Assembly (NCBI RefSeq): GCF_026340655.1
Contig: NZ_JAPEOZ010000001.1
Location: 3,038,001 to 3,102,000, forward strand
From: Streptomyces sp. NBC_01275
Lineage (GTDB): Bacteria > Actinomycetota > Actinomycetes > Streptomycetales > Streptomycetaceae
Reading direction: 5' to 3'
Length of the DNA: 64,000 nt
Positions within the stretch are counted from its first letter, which is position 1. Every line of letters begins with the position of its first letter. Position numbers and translations under genes: made by a program. Under the pieces are notes generated by a model. That model had not been told where the DNA came from and did not search any database. It saw nothing but the letters and a program-made list of their open reading frames with translations. Of the stretch, positions 31,902 to 41,424 are shown one piece after another.

Positions 31902-33473
31902 GTGTTCAATCCCACCTACTACCGGCGCTGTGCATGCCAGGAACCAGCCGTCAATACCGACGGCACTCCGAAGTTCGACGACGCCGGCGCTCCGAAACTG
32001 CGCATGCTCGGAGCAGGCTGCCCGAAGCTCCGACGAAAGGGTCACGGCACCTGGTACTTCACCATGGAACTCGAAGCGGGCGAGGGCGGAGAGCGTCAGC
32101 GCGTGCGCCGAGGGGGATTCGCCACGAAGGACAAGGCGGAAACCAAGGCGGCTGAGGTCTACCGCGATCTGATCGGTGGTGCCGACGTCCTCAGCAACGC
32201 CACCGTCGGCGAGGACCTGGGTGCGTGGCTCAAGCGCAAGAAGGGCCTGGCCCGTACGACGCGCCACGGGTACGAGGAGCATGTGAGGCTCTACCTCAAA
32301 CCTCACCTCGGCCACATCAAGCGGCGTGACCTCAAACTACGCCACGTCGAGGGCATGTACGACGCGATCGAGCGGGAGAACGCCGAACGGCTCATCCACC
32401 ACGCGAGGGTGATCGAGCTGCAGGAAGCTCGCGACGCCGCCTACACAGCCTGGGTACGTGCCGCGGGGAGGAAGCAGGAGCGCCGCGTCACGCGTCAGGC
32501 ATACCTCGACGCCAACGCCGCGTTCCGCGAGGGCCGCAAGGGCAAGGAGAAGATCACCAGCGCCCCGACGATGCACCGCATCAACGCCACCCTCAGCTCG
32601 TTCCTGGGCAGCGGAATCAAGCGCGGCGAGTATGCGGCCAACTTGGCCGCCCTCGTCGAGCTGCCGGCGGTCAAGCGCCCCAAGGCCCTGGTCTGGACAG
32701 CGGAGCGGGTCGAAGAGTGGAAGCGCACAGGCAAGAAGCCCAGCCCTGTCATGGTCTGGACGCCGGAGCAGACAGGCGAGTTCCTCGACTTCGTGAATGA
32801 CGACCGGCTCTGCGCCATGTGGCACGCGTTCATCTTCCGTGGCCCCCGGCGCGGCGAGATGTGCGCTCTGCCCTGGCCGGAGGTGAGCCTTGATGGCTCG
32901 TGGTTCCGCATCTCCGCGCAGATCGTTGAGATTGCCTACCAGCAGTACGACGAGGCTCCGAAGCAGGACAGCGTGCGCACCGTCACGCTCGACTCTCAGA
33001 CGAACAGGCTGTGGGCAAGATGGCGAGTCACCCAGGCCACGGAGCGCGAGCAGTGGTCCGGGGAACAGGCGTGGGTCGAGAGCAACCGGGTCTGGACCCA
33101 CGAAGACGGCGAGCCCCTGCACCCCGACTGGATAAGTCGTCGGTTCAACCGACTCGTCGAGCTGTCCGGCCTCCCGCCGATTCGCCTGCACGACACCCGG
33201 CACCTGTCGGCAACGCTGGCGCTGTTAGGCAAGGCAGACATCAAAGTCGTCCAGGAGCGGCTGGGCCACAGCTCCCGCCAGATCACCTCGGACACGTATA
33301 CGAGCGTCCTGCCTCAGCTCATGACGGCCGAGGCGGAATCCACGAACGCAGTCGTGCCTCGGTCGCGGAAGCAAGATCCGGGGCAGGGCGAGCCCTCCAA
33401 GATGGAGGACCAGCGCGGCACCCCGGAGAGCGACCCCGACGGCCCAGATGAGGGAATGCGTGCCGCCGCGTGA
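31902..33473 (+). CDS. int: Site-specific tyrosine integrase
   Basis: A 523-residue protein. It has an N-terminal arm-binding region with an AP2-like part (WYFTMELEAGEGGERQRVRR), a SAM-like core-binding domain (residues 100-260) and a catalytic domain. Catalytic residues seen: Arg316 (GPRRGEM), Lys354, His430 and Arg433 (RLHDTRH), His456 (RLGHSS) and the nucleophile Tyr466 (DTYTSV). All are present, so it should be active. The GTG start has AAGGGGAT upstream. It points at the CAT-anticodon tRNA gene 127 bp away, the likely attachment site. A hydrophilic tail follows Tyr466. Confidence 0.93.
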   Translation: MFNPTYYRRCACQEPAVNTDGTPKFDDAGAPKLRMLGAGCPKLRRKGHGTWYFTMELEAGEGGERQRVRRGGFATKDKAETKAAEVYRDLIGGADVLSNATVGEDLGAWLKRKKGLARTTRHGYEEHVRLYLKPHLGHIKRRDLKLRHVEGMYDAIERENAERLIHHARVIELQEARDAAYTAWVRAAGRKQERRVTRQAYLDANAAFREGRKGKEKITSAPTMHRINATLSSFLGSGIKRGEYAANLAALVELPAVKRPKALVWTAERVEEWKRTGKKPSPVMVWTPEQTGEFLDFVNDDRLCAMWHAFIFRGPRRGEMCALPWPEVSLDGSWFRISAQIVEIAYQQYDEAPKQDSVRTVTLDSQTNRLWARWRVTQATEREQWSGEQAWVESNRVWTHEDGEPLHPDWISRRFNRLVELSGLPPIRLHDTRHLSATLALLGKADIKVVQERLGHSSRQITSDTYTSVLPQLMTAEAESTNAVVPRSRKQDPGQGEPSKMEDQRGTPESDPDGPDEGMRAAA

Positions 33474-33620
33474 CCTCCGGCCTCAATCCGGCCTCAGGAT
33501 CATGAACCCATGATCGACTAGGGCCGCCAAGATCCCCCAACTCACTCGACCCTCCAGCAAAGTTGCTGGTCAGATCGATTCTCCACGTGTAGCGCACGGT
33601 GGGGCGGGTGGGACTCGAAC
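33474..33620. other. Probable right attachment region
   Basis: This is the 126-bp gap between integrase and tRNA plus the 3' end of the tRNA gene. Integrases of this type usually use the 3' half of a tRNA as attB. I searched by eye for a second copy of the tRNA 3' end (TGGGGCGGGTGGGACTCGAA) in 1-11,620 and found none, so the left end is undefined. Confidence 0.4.
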
Positions 33621-33673
33621 CCACGGCCGACGGATTATGAGTCCGCTGCTCTAACCGGCTGAGCTACCGCCCC
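33600..33673 (-). tRNA. tRNA with anticodon CAT (Ile2 or elongator Met; Ile favoured)
   Basis: A full cloverleaf on the minus strand: acceptor stem GGGGCGG/CCGCCCC, D-arm with AGCCGGTTAGA, anticodon loop CTCATAA, T-arm GTGGGTTCGAGTCCCAC, discriminator A; 74 bases. CAT with this loop fits either the lysidine-modified tRNA-Ile2 or elongator Met; sequence alone does not decide. Its 3' end faces the integrase gene. Confidence 0.93.
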
Positions 33674-33864
33674 ATAGCGGCGTGTCGCGTACATGTGTGC
33701 GCGCCGTCTGCCGCAGCATAGCCGCTCATACGATCTCACGCTTCGGCTGGTCGACCTTGCACACGACCGTGCACGATCATGAGGACCGCGCTGCTGCCCG
33801 CGCGGTTCCCGTCGGCGTGGGACCCACATGAAAAAGGACCCCCAGGGGGTCCTCGTTCACGATG

Positions 33865-33937
33865 CTCTCCCGACTGGACTCGAACCAGTAACCTGCCGGT
33901 TAACAGCCGGCTGCTCTGCCAATTGAGCTACAGGAGA
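33865..33937 (-). tRNA. tRNA-Asn (GTT)
   Basis: A 73-base cloverleaf: acceptor TCTCCTG/CGGGAGA, anticodon loop CTGTTAA, T-arm ACTGGTTCGAGTCCAGT, discriminator G. The body is the same as in the neighbouring tRNA-Asn; they differ only in acceptor-stem positions. Confidence 0.95.
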
Positions 33938-33943
33938 TCGAAG

Positions 33944-34016
33944 CTCCCCCGACTGGACTCGAACCAGTAACCTGCCGGTTAACAGCCGGCTGCTCTGCCA
34001 ATTGAGCTACGGAGGA
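33944..34016 (-). tRNA. tRNA-Asn (GTT), second copy
   Basis: A 73-base cloverleaf: acceptor TCCTCCG/CGGGGGA, anticodon loop CTGTTAA, discriminator G. It lies 6 bp upstream of the other copy and is very likely co-transcribed with it. Confidence 0.95.
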
Positions 34017-34216
34017 ATGCCTCGTTGCATCGAACGTACCTACCTGGGTATTCGCCAGGGGGCGCTCGCTCTCTGCGACACATACATTAGCGCAAGCAGG
34101 GGGGTGCTCCGCCAATCGGTTCCCCGGCGTCGAGGCCCCGCCGCTGTGCGGGGTCCGCGGACGGGGCCCGCGGACGGTACCTGTACAGGTGCCTACACAA
34201 GGGAAGGGTGGCCGTC

Positions 34217-34519
34217 ATGCGCTACCGGCTCACGTTCGTCGCCGGACTCGCCCTGGGCTACGTGCTGGGCACGCGGGCCGGGCGCGAGCGCTACGAGCAG
34301 TTGAAGAAGTCCGCGCGCCAGGTCGCGCAGAACCCCGCCGTGCGCAACACCGCGGAGACCGCGGCGCAGCAGGGCAGGCAGTACGCGGGCAAGGCGTACC
34401 ACGCGGTCAGCGCGAAGGTCGGCGACCGGATGCCCGCCTCCGTGGCGGACCGGGTGCGGGCTCTGCGGGAGCGGGGGCAGGGTGACGGCGAGGACGACTG
34501 GGGCACCAGCAACACCTAG
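34217..34519 (+). CDS. YtxH-like small membrane-anchored protein
   Basis: A 100-residue protein: an N-terminal hydrophobic segment with glycines (RLTFVAGLALGYVLGTRAGR), then a charged helical domain (YEQLKKSARQVAQNPAVRNT) and an acidic tail. The GYVLGTRAGRERYEQ pattern is typical of YtxH-like proteins in actinomycetes, whose role is unknown. ATG 34217 has AAGGG upstream; the GTG at 34208 would add three residues. Confidence 0.8.
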   Translation: MRYRLTFVAGLALGYVLGTRAGRERYEQLKKSARQVAQNPAVRNTAETAAQQGRQYAGKAYHAVSAKVGDRMPASVADRVRALRERGQGDGEDDWGTSNT

Positions 34520-34570
34520 GGGCGCGGGAGCCGACACGTTCACCCCGCTCGGTGCGGCAGAATTTTCGAC

Positions 34571-36022
34571 ATGGGGATAGTCGCCGGGTTGGACAGTTCG
34601 CCCGAATTCACTCGTATCGTCGTCTGCGACGCGGACACCGGGGCCGTGCTCCGGCAGGGCTATGCGCCGCATCCGGTGGACAGCGGCGAGATCGGCAGGT
34701 CGGCCGACGTCGATCCGCAGGCCTGGCTGCTGTCCCTGGGCGAGGCCGCGGGCGGCGGGCTGCTGGAGGGCGTGCAGGCCATCGGCGTGTCCGCGCAGCA
34801 GAACGCGCTCGTGCCGCTGGACGCGCAGGGCAACACCGTGCGGCCGGCGATGGTCGGCGGTGACAAGCGGGCGCAGGTCGCGGCGGCCGATCTCATCGAC
34901 GCGCTCGGCGGCCGCGAGGCGTGGGCGCAGGCGGTGGGCTGTGTGCCGCAGGCCGCCCAGCCGATCACCAAGCTGCGCTGGCTGGCGAAGACCGAGCCCG
35001 ACGCCGCCCTGCGCACCGCCGTCCTCATGCAGGCGCACGACTGGCTGGTGTGGCAGCTGCTGGGGCGGCCGGTGCGGCGCACCACCGATCGCGGCGGGGC
35101 GTCCGGGACGGGGTACTGGTCGGCCGCCGCCGGCGGCTACCGGCCCGACCTCGTCGAGCTGGCGCTCGGTCACCAGACCATGCTGCCCGAGGTGATCGGG
35201 CCGTCCGACGCGGCCGGCACCACCCCGGAGGGGCTGCTGATCTCCGCCGGGACCGGCGAGACCATGGCGGCCGCGCTGGGGCTCGGGATCGGGCACGGCG
35301 ACGCGGTGGTGTCCCTCGGGGCCTCCGGGTCCGTGATGGCCGTGCACCACGAGGCGCTCCTCGACCAGAGCGGGATGATCACCTCCCTGGCGGACGCGAC
35401 GGGCATGCACCTGCCGGTCGTCACCACCCTGAACGCCGTACGGACCCTTCGCGGCGCCGTCGACCTGGTCGGCGCGGCCGATCTGGAGGGGCTGTCCGAG
35501 CTGGCGATGAAGTCGACGCCGGGCTCGCACGGGCTGGTGCTGCTGCCCTATCTGGAGGGCGAGCGGACGCCGAACCTGCCGCACACCGCCGGAACCCTGG
35601 CCGGGCTGCGGCGCGAGTCGATGAAGCCGGAGCACTTCGCGCGGGCCGCGTTCGAGGGCATGCTGTGCGGGCTCGCCGACGCGCTGGACGTGCTGCGCGG
35701 CCGGGGCGTGGACGTGCGGCGGGTCTTCCTGCTGGGGGCGGCCGCCGAACTGCCCGCCGTGCAGGCCTCGGCGCCCATGCTCTTCGGGGCGCAGGTCGTC
35801 GTACCGCAGCCCGCGGACTACGCGGCGATCGGGGCGGCGCGGCAGGCCGCGTGGGCGCTCGGGGTGTCGCAGGGGACGCAGGATCCGCGGACCCCGCCGG
35901 CCTGGCAGGGGGCGGCGGCGCAGGTGCTGGAGCCGGGCGAGGAGCTGGCCGTGGGCCAGGCGGTGCGGCAGCAGTACGTGTCGGTGCGGGAGCAGACGCA
36001 TCCGGGGGCATTCCGCGGCTGA
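34571..36022 (+). CDS. FGGY-family carbohydrate kinase (xylulokinase-like)
   Basis: A 483-residue kinase with the two-lobed FGGY fold. The N-terminal phosphate motif is GIVAGLDSSPEFTRIVV; further segments are GVSAQQNALVPLD, the central hinge region SLGASGSVMAVH and the C-terminal VFLLGAAAELPAVQASA, then DYAAIGAARQAAWAL. It most resembles xylulokinases, which phosphorylate D-xylulose with ATP, but no other pentose gene is nearby, so the substrate is uncertain. CAGAAT lies seven bases before the ATG and no Shine-Dalgarno is present, suggesting a leaderless mRNA. Confidence 0.88.
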   Translation: MGIVAGLDSSPEFTRIVVCDADTGAVLRQGYAPHPVDSGEIGRSADVDPQAWLLSLGEAAGGGLLEGVQAIGVSAQQNALVPLDAQGNTVRPAMVGGDKRAQVAAADLIDALGGREAWAQAVGCVPQAAQPITKLRWLAKTEPDAALRTAVLMQAHDWLVWQLLGRPVRRTTDRGGASGTGYWSAAAGGYRPDLVELALGHQTMLPEVIGPSDAAGTTPEGLLISAGTGETMAAALGLGIGHGDAVVSLGASGSVMAVHHEALLDQSGMITSLADATGMHLPVVTTLNAVRTLRGAVDLVGAADLEGLSELAMKSTPGSHGLVLLPYLEGERTPNLPHTAGTLAGLRRESMKPEHFARAAFEGMLCGLADALDVLRGRGVDVRRVFLLGAAAELPAVQASAPMLFGAQVVVPQPADYAAIGAARQAAWALGVSQGTQDPRTPPAWQGAAAQVLEPGEELAVGQAVRQQYVSVREQTHPGAFRG

Positions 36023-36057
36023 CCCACGCGCAGGGGCTGACGCGCGTAGCGTGCGGA

Positions 36058-36156
36058 GGTGTCGCCGCGTTCGGCGGTGTCACTGAGCGGCAGCGGTGGT
36101 GTCGCCGAGCGGCTTCGGCGGTGTCGCCGAGCGGCAGCGGTGGTGTCGCTGAGTGG
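36058..36156. repeat. 22-bp tandem repeats (about 3.7 copies plus a partial)
   Basis: Units beginning GGTGTCGCCGAGCGGC and alternating in their ends (AGCGGT or TTCGGC) start at 36076, 36098, 36120 and 36142, with an imperfect unit before. They lie in the gap between the sugar kinase and the ABC genes. No spacers, so not CRISPR. Function unknown. Confidence 0.85.
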
Positions 36157-36223
36157 TGGACCGTACACGGACGGCCGTAAAAGCACTGCTGTCGGCTTAA
36201 TCAGTTGAGGTAACGCGGGTGGA

Positions 36224-38038
36224 GTGTCCGACGATAGGGGCCAGGGGCAACCGACTGCCCGTGCCCATGCCCATGCCCCTCCTGCCGACTCCGAGAGACG
36301 TAGCGTGCTCATACGACTTCTGCGGACCTATCTCAGGCCCTATAAGAAACCCATCGTCCTGCTGGTGCTGCTGCAGTTCCTGCAGACCTGCGCCACCCTC
36401 TACCTGCCCACGCTGAACGCGCACATCATCGACAACGGCGTCGTCGAGGGGGACACCGGCTACATCCTGTCCTTCGGCGGGCTGATGATCGGCATCTCGC
36501 TGGCGCAGGTCGTGTGCAACATCGGCGCCGTCTACTACGGCGCGAGGACGGCCGCGGCCCTCGGCCGGGACATGCGCGCCGGCGTCTTCGACCGGGTGCA
36601 GTCCTTCTCCGCCCGTGAGGTCGGCCACTTCGGCGCGCCCTCCCTGATCACCCGTACGACCAACGACGTCCAGCAGATCCAGATGCTGGCCCTGATGACG
36701 TTCACGCTGATGGTGTCGGCGCCGATCATGTGCGTGGGCGGTGTCGTCCTGGCGCTCGGCCTGGACGTGCCGCTGTCCGGCGTGCTGGTCGCCGTCGTGC
36801 CGGTGCTGGGCGTCTGCGTGACGCTGATCGTGCTGCGGCTGCGCCCGCTGTTCCGGTCGATGCAGGTCCGCCTCGACACGGTGAACCGGGTGCTGCGCGA
36901 GCAGATCACCGGCAACCGGGTCATCCGCGCCTTCGTCCGCGACGAGTACGAGCAGCACCGCTTCCGCAAGGCCAACGCCGACCTCACCGACATCTCGCTG
37001 AAGACCGGCAACCTGCTCGCCCTGATGTTCCCGGTGGTCATGACCACGGTGAACCTGTCGTCGATCGCGGTGGTCTGGTTCGGCGCCCATCGCATCGACA
37101 GCGGCGAGATGCAGATCGGCGATCTGACCGCGTTCCTCGCCTATCTGATGCAGATCGTCATGTCCGTGATGATGGCCACCTTCATGTTCATGATGGTGCC
37201 GCGCGCGGAGGTGTGCGCCGAGCGCGTCCAGGAGGTGCTCGACACCTCCTCGTCGGTGGTGCCGCCGCTCGCGCCCGTCACCGAGCTGCGCCGGCACGGG
37301 CATCTGGAGATCCGCGGGGCCGGCTTCCGCTATCCGGGCGCCGAGGAGCCCGTCCTCAAGGGCATCGACCTGGTGGCCCGCCCCGGCGAGACGACGGCCG
37401 TGATCGGCTCGACGGGCAGCGGCAAGTCCACGCTGCTCGGGCTGGTGCCCCGGCTGTTCGACGCGACCGACGGGGATGTGCTCGTCGACGGGGAGGACGT
37501 GGCGGGCATCGATCCGGTGGTCCTCGCCCGGACCGTCGGGCTCGTGCCGCAGAAGCCGTACCTGTTCGCGGGCACGGTGGCGACCAATCTGCGCTACGGC
37601 AACCCCGACGCCACCGACGAGGAGCTGTGGCACGCGCTGGAGGTGGCGCAGGCCAAGGACTTCGTGAGCAAGCTGGAGAACGGGCTGGACTCCCCCATCG
37701 CACAGGGCGGCGCCAACGTCTCCGGCGGTCAGCGGCAACGGCTCGCGATCGCCCGTACGCTCGTGCAGCGGCCGGAGATCTACCTCTTCGACGACTCCTT
37801 CTCGGCCCTCGACTACGCCACCGACGCGGCCCTGCGGGCGGCGCTGGGGCAGGAGACCGCCGAGGCGACCGTCGTGATCGTCGCCCAGCGGGTGGCCACC
37901 ATCCGCGACGCCGACCGGATCATCGTCCTCGACGAGGGCCGGGTGGTCGGCGCGGGCACCCACCGCGAGCTGATGGCGGACAACGAGACCTACCGGGAGA
38001 TCGTGCTCTCCCAGCTCACGGAAGCGGAGGCTGCCTGA
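36224..38038 (+). CDS. ABC exporter half-transporter, first subunit
   Basis: A 604-residue fused permease-ATPase. Six membrane segments lie in residues about 35-320 (starting LIRLLRTYLRPYKKPIVLLV). The nucleotide-binding domain has Walker A GSTGSGKSTLL, Q-loop VPQKPYLF, signature VSGGQRQRLA and Walker B EIYLFDDSFSALDYATD. The Asp in place of the usual catalytic Glu after Walker B (FDDS) is the degenerate-site form seen in heterodimeric exporters. It pairs with the next gene, whose start overlaps (TGATG). GTG 36224 is used; GTG 36305, just before LIRLLRTYLRPYKK, is an equally good start. Substrate unknown. Confidence 0.9.
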   Translation: MSDDRGQGQPTARAHAHAPPADSERRSVLIRLLRTYLRPYKKPIVLLVLLQFLQTCATLYLPTLNAHIIDNGVVEGDTGYILSFGGLMIGISLAQVVCNIGAVYYGARTAAALGRDMRAGVFDRVQSFSAREVGHFGAPSLITRTTNDVQQIQMLALMTFTLMVSAPIMCVGGVVLALGLDVPLSGVLVAVVPVLGVCVTLIVLRLRPLFRSMQVRLDTVNRVLREQITGNRVIRAFVRDEYEQHRFRKANADLTDISLKTGNLLALMFPVVMTTVNLSSIAVVWFGAHRIDSGEMQIGDLTAFLAYLMQIVMSVMMATFMFMMVPRAEVCAERVQEVLDTSSSVVPPLAPVTELRRHGHLEIRGAGFRYPGAEEPVLKGIDLVARPGETTAVIGSTGSGKSTLLGLVPRLFDATDGDVLVDGEDVAGIDPVVLARTVGLVPQKPYLFAGTVATNLRYGNPDATDEELWHALEVAQAKDFVSKLENGLDSPIAQGGANVSGGQRQRLAIARTLVQRPEIYLFDDSFSALDYATDAALRAALGQETAEATVVIVAQRVATIRDADRIIVLDEGRVVGAGTHRELMADNETYREIVLSQLTEAEAA

Positions 38039-39966
38039 TGGCCGGGCCCATGGGGCGCATGATGGCCGGCACCGGTCCCGAGAACCGCTCGATGGACTTC
38101 AAGGTGTCCGGCAGGCGGCTGCTCGCCCAGTTCAAACCGGAACGGCTCACCCTCTACGCGATGCTCTGTTGCGTGGTCGTGAGCGTCGGCCTCAACGTGG
38201 TCGGGCCGAAGATCCTCGGCAAGGCCACCGACCTGGTCTTCGCGGGCATCATCGGCCGGGAGATGCCGGCCGGCGCCAGCAAGGAACAGGTCCTCGACTC
38301 GATGCGGGCGCGCGGCGAGGGCAACGTCGCCGACATGCTCAGGAGCACCGACTTCACCCCGGGCAAGGGCATCGACTTCGACCAGGTCGGGCAGGTCCTG
38401 CTGGTCGCGCTCGGCGTGTTCCTGATCGCCGGTCTGCTGATGGCGGCGGCGACGCGCCTGGTCAACAAGACCGTCAACCGCACGATGTTCCGGATGCGCG
38501 AGGACGTGCAGACCAAGCTGTCCCGGCTGCCGCTGTCCTACTTCGACAAGCGCCAGCGCGGCGAGGTCCTCTCCCGCGCGACGAACGACATCGACAACAT
38601 CGGGCAGACGCTCCAGCAGTCGATGGGCCAGCTCATCAACTCGCTGCTGACCATCATCGGCGTGCTGGCGATGATGTTCTGGGTGTCGTGGATCCTCGCC
38701 CTGGTCGCGCTGGTGACCGTGCCGCTGTCGGCGGTCGTCGCCACCCGCGTGGGCAAGCGGTCGCAGCCGCACTTCGTGCAGCAGTGGCGCTCCACCGGCA
38801 AGCTGAACGCCCACATCGAGGAGATGTACACCGGCCACACGCTGGTGAAGGTGTTCGGCCGGCAGGAGGAGTCGGCGCAGCAGTTCGCCGAGCAGAACGA
38901 CGCGCTGTACGAGGCGGGGTTCAAGGCGCAGTTCAACAGCGGGGTCATGCAGCCGCTGATGATGTTCGTCTCGAACCTCAACTACGTGCTGGTGGCGGTC
39001 GTCGGCGGGCTGCGCGTCGCGTCGGGCTCCCTCTCCATCGGCGACGTGCAGGCGTTCATCCAGTACTCGCGCCAGTTCTCGATGCCGCTGACGCAGGTCG
39101 CGTCGATGGCGAACCTGGTGCAGTCGGGCGTCGCCTCGGCCGAGCGGATCTTCGAGCTGATGGACGCCGAGGAGCAGAGCGCCGACCCGATGCCGGGCCT
39201 GCGGCCCGAGGAGCTGCGCGGACTGGTCGCGCTGGAGGGCGTGTCCTTCCGCTACGACCCCGAGAAGCCGCTGATCGAGGACCTCTCGCTGCGGGTCGAA
39301 CCCGGGCACACGGTCGCGATCGTCGGCCCCACGGGCGCCGGCAAGACCACCCTGGTGAACCTGCTCATGCGGTTCTACGACGTCTCCGGCGGGCGCATCA
39401 CCCTCGACGGCATCGACATCGCCACGATGTCCCGCGACGAGCTGCGCGCCGGGATCGGCATGGTGCTCCAGGACACCTGGCTGTTCGGCGGCACGATCGC
39501 GGAGAACATCGCCTACGGGGCGTCGCGGGAGGTCACCCGGGGCGAGATCGAGGAGGCCGCGCGGGCGGCGCACGCGGACCGGTTCGTCCGGACGCTGCCC
39601 GACGGCTACGACACCGTGATCGACGACGAGGGCTCCGGGGTCAGCGCCGGCGAGAAGCAGCTGATCACCATCGCCCGGGCGTTCCTGTCGGACCCGGTGA
39701 TCCTGGTGCTCGACGAGGCCACCAGCTCCGTCGACACCCGGACCGAGGTGCTGATCCAGAAGGCGATGGCGAAGCTCGCGCACGGGCGTACGTCGTTCGT
39801 CATCGCCCACCGGCTGTCGACCATCCGGGACGCGGACACCATCCTCGTGATGGAGAACGGCTCGATCGTCGAGCAGGGTGCGCACACCGACCTGCTGGCA
39901 GCGGACGGGGCGTACGCGCGGCTGTACAAGGCGCAGTTCGCGCAGGCGGTCGCGGAAGTCGACTGA
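38038..39966 (+). CDS. ABC exporter half-transporter, second subunit
   Basis: A 642-residue protein: an N-terminal extension, six membrane segments (from LTLYAMLCCVVVSVGLNVVG), and an ATPase domain with Walker A GPTGAGKTTLVN, Q-loop VLQDTWLFGG and Walker B VILVLDEATSSVD with the catalytic Glu intact. The signature is VSAGEKQL rather than LSGGQ. With the first subunit carrying LSGGQ-like VSGGQ and a degenerate Walker B, the pair forms one canonical and one non-canonical ATP site, as in heterodimeric multidrug exporters (LmrCD/TM287-288 type). Confidence 0.92.
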   Translation: MAGPMGRMMAGTGPENRSMDFKVSGRRLLAQFKPERLTLYAMLCCVVVSVGLNVVGPKILGKATDLVFAGIIGREMPAGASKEQVLDSMRARGEGNVADMLRSTDFTPGKGIDFDQVGQVLLVALGVFLIAGLLMAAATRLVNKTVNRTMFRMREDVQTKLSRLPLSYFDKRQRGEVLSRATNDIDNIGQTLQQSMGQLINSLLTIIGVLAMMFWVSWILALVALVTVPLSAVVATRVGKRSQPHFVQQWRSTGKLNAHIEEMYTGHTLVKVFGRQEESAQQFAEQNDALYEAGFKAQFNSGVMQPLMMFVSNLNYVLVAVVGGLRVASGSLSIGDVQAFIQYSRQFSMPLTQVASMANLVQSGVASAERIFELMDAEEQSADPMPGLRPEELRGLVALEGVSFRYDPEKPLIEDLSLRVEPGHTVAIVGPTGAGKTTLVNLLMRFYDVSGGRITLDGIDIATMSRDELRAGIGMVLQDTWLFGGTIAENIAYGASREVTRGEIEEAARAAHADRFVRTLPDGYDTVIDDEGSGVSAGEKQLITIARAFLSDPVILVLDEATSSVDTRTEVLIQKAMAKLAHGRTSFVIAHRLSTIRDADTILVMENGSIVEQGAHTDLLAADGAYARLYKAQFAQAVAEVD

Positions 39967-39970
39967 GCCC

Positions 39971-40002
39971 GAGGGCTGCTCACCCGAAGGTGGGCAGCCC
40001 TC
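39971..40002. terminator. Bidirectional terminator between ABC and sigma-factor genes
   Basis: GAGGGCTGCTCACC and GGTGGGCAGCCCTC pair over 14 positions with one mismatch around a CGAA loop, between convergent genes and overlapping the hrdA-like stop codon by two bases. Confidence 0.8.
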
Positions 40003-41146
40003 AGTCCAGGTAGCCCCGCAGCTGGTCCGCGAACGCGTGATCCCGCAGCTTGTTGAGGGTCTTGGACTCGATCTGCCGGATCCGCTCGCGCGTCACGCCG
40101 AAGATGCGGCCTATCTCCTCCAGCGTGCGCGGCCGCCCGTCCGCCAGGCCGTAGCGCAGCTGTACGACCTTCCGCTCGCGTTCGCCGAGGGTGGAGAGGA
40201 CGGCCTCCAGGTGTTCGCGCAGCAGGAGGAAGGCCGCCGACTCCACGGGGCTGGCCGCGTCGCCGTCCTCGATGAGGTCGCCGAGGGCCACGTCGTCCTC
40301 CTCGCCCACCGGGGCGTGCAGGGAGACCGGCTCCTGGGCCAGGCGCAGGACCTCGCCGACGCGTTCCGGCGCCAGGTCGAGCTGGCCGGCGACCTCTTCG
40401 GCGGTGGGTTCGTAGCCGCGTTCCTGGAGCATGCGGCGCTGGACGCGGACCACCCGGTTGATGAGCTCGACGACATGGACGGGCACGCGGATGGTGCGGG
40501 CCTGGTCGGCGAGGGCGCGGGACATGGCCTGGCGGATCCACCAGGTGGCGTACGTGGAGAACTTGTAGCCGCGGGCGTAGTCGAACTTCTCGACCGCTCG
40601 GATCAGGCCAAGATTTCCCTCCTGGACGAGGTCGAGCATGGTGAGCCCGCGGCCGACGTACCGCTTGGCCACCGAGACCACCAGGCGCAGGTTGGACTCG
40701 ATGAGGCGGCGCTTGGCCATACGGCCCATGACGACCAGCCGGTCGAGGTCGAGGGCCAGCTCGCTGTCCAGGTCGGGGGTGCTGCTCAGCTTCTCCTCGG
40801 CGAACAGGCCCGCCTCGACGCGGCGGGCCAGTTCGACCTCCTCGGCCGCGGTGAGCAGATGGATGCGGCCGATCTCCCGCAGGTACTGGCGGAACAGGTC
40901 GGAGGACGGGCCGCTGTTGTCGACGACCCGGGCGCGGGGCGGTTCGGGGGCCTCGGCGGCCTCGTCCAGCGCCTCGGCGGGCGGTTCGGCCGACTCGGCC
41001 TCCGGCTCCGTCTCCGGCTCCGGGTCCGTCTCCGGGTGGTGCACGGCACGGTTCTGCGGCGGGACCGCGACCAGGACGTCGGTCTCGGCGTCCGGCTCCG
41101 TGTCGTCGGTACTGGTGTCGGACTGGGTCAGGGTCTGGGTCTGCAC
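40001..41146 (-). CDS. hrdA: Group 2 RNA polymerase sigma factor, HrdA-like
   Basis: A 381-residue sigma-70 protein with an acidic N-terminal extension. Region 1.2 is [18 protein letters not shown], region 2 [20 protein letters not shown] then [18 protein letters not shown], and region 4 the [23 protein letters not shown]. It is non-essential-type (group 2) rather than the housekeeping HrdB, which is longer. The position beside dnaG corresponds to hrdA in Streptomyces coelicolor by memory; HrdC or HrdD identity cannot be fully excluded from sequence alone. The start is GTG 41146 with GGAGG eight bases upstream. The N-terminal frame extends on but without a ribosome site. Confidence 0.85.
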   Translation of the reverse strand: MQTQTLTQSDTSTDDTEPDAETDVLVAVPPQNRAVHHPETDPEPETEPEAESAEPPAEALDEAAEAPEPPRARVVDNSGPSSDLFRQYLREIGRIHLLTAAEEVELARRVEAGLFAEEKLSSTPDLDSELALDLDRLVVMGRMAKRRLIESNLRLVVSVAKRYVGRGLTMLDLVQEGNLGLIRAVEKFDYARGYKFSTYATWWIRQAMSRALADQARTIRVPVHVVELINRVVRVQRRMLQERGYEPTAEEVAGQLDLAPERVGEVLRLAQEPVSLHAPVGEEDDVALGDLIEDGDAASPVESAAFLLLREHLEAVLSTLGERERKVVQLRYGLADGRPRTLEEIGRIFGVTRERIRQIESKTLNKLRDHAFADQLRGYLD

Positions 41147-41424
41147 GGGGGCGACCTCCAGGATGATCGCTGCCGAGAGGTGTGCGGCAGCGGTACTTCG
41201 GGGGCGGAGGCGGCGGCCAGGCCGCTGTCCGTCCCGTACGCGATGAGCGCAGCGCGGGGGTGTGGGACCCGCTGGGGACGGATCGGCCGCGCTCCGAGGA
41301 CTCAGGCACCGGAACCCAGTGTGGAGTACGACACATCTCCGCCACGAGGGGCGTGCGATGACTTTTTGCGTCCGGTGTGTGACCGCGTGCTGACCGCGTG
41401 GCGAACCCGGGGGCCGCGACACGC

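Noticed and set aside
33865..34016. tRNA-Asn pair as island attL/attR repeats
   Set aside because: Both are complete tRNA genes 6 bp apart and outside the island; they are a gene duplication.
36730..39966. 1078-residue frame seeming to fuse both ABC genes
   Set aside because: The first 436 residues are out of frame with subunit 1 and Arg/Gly-rich; the real start is ATG 38038.
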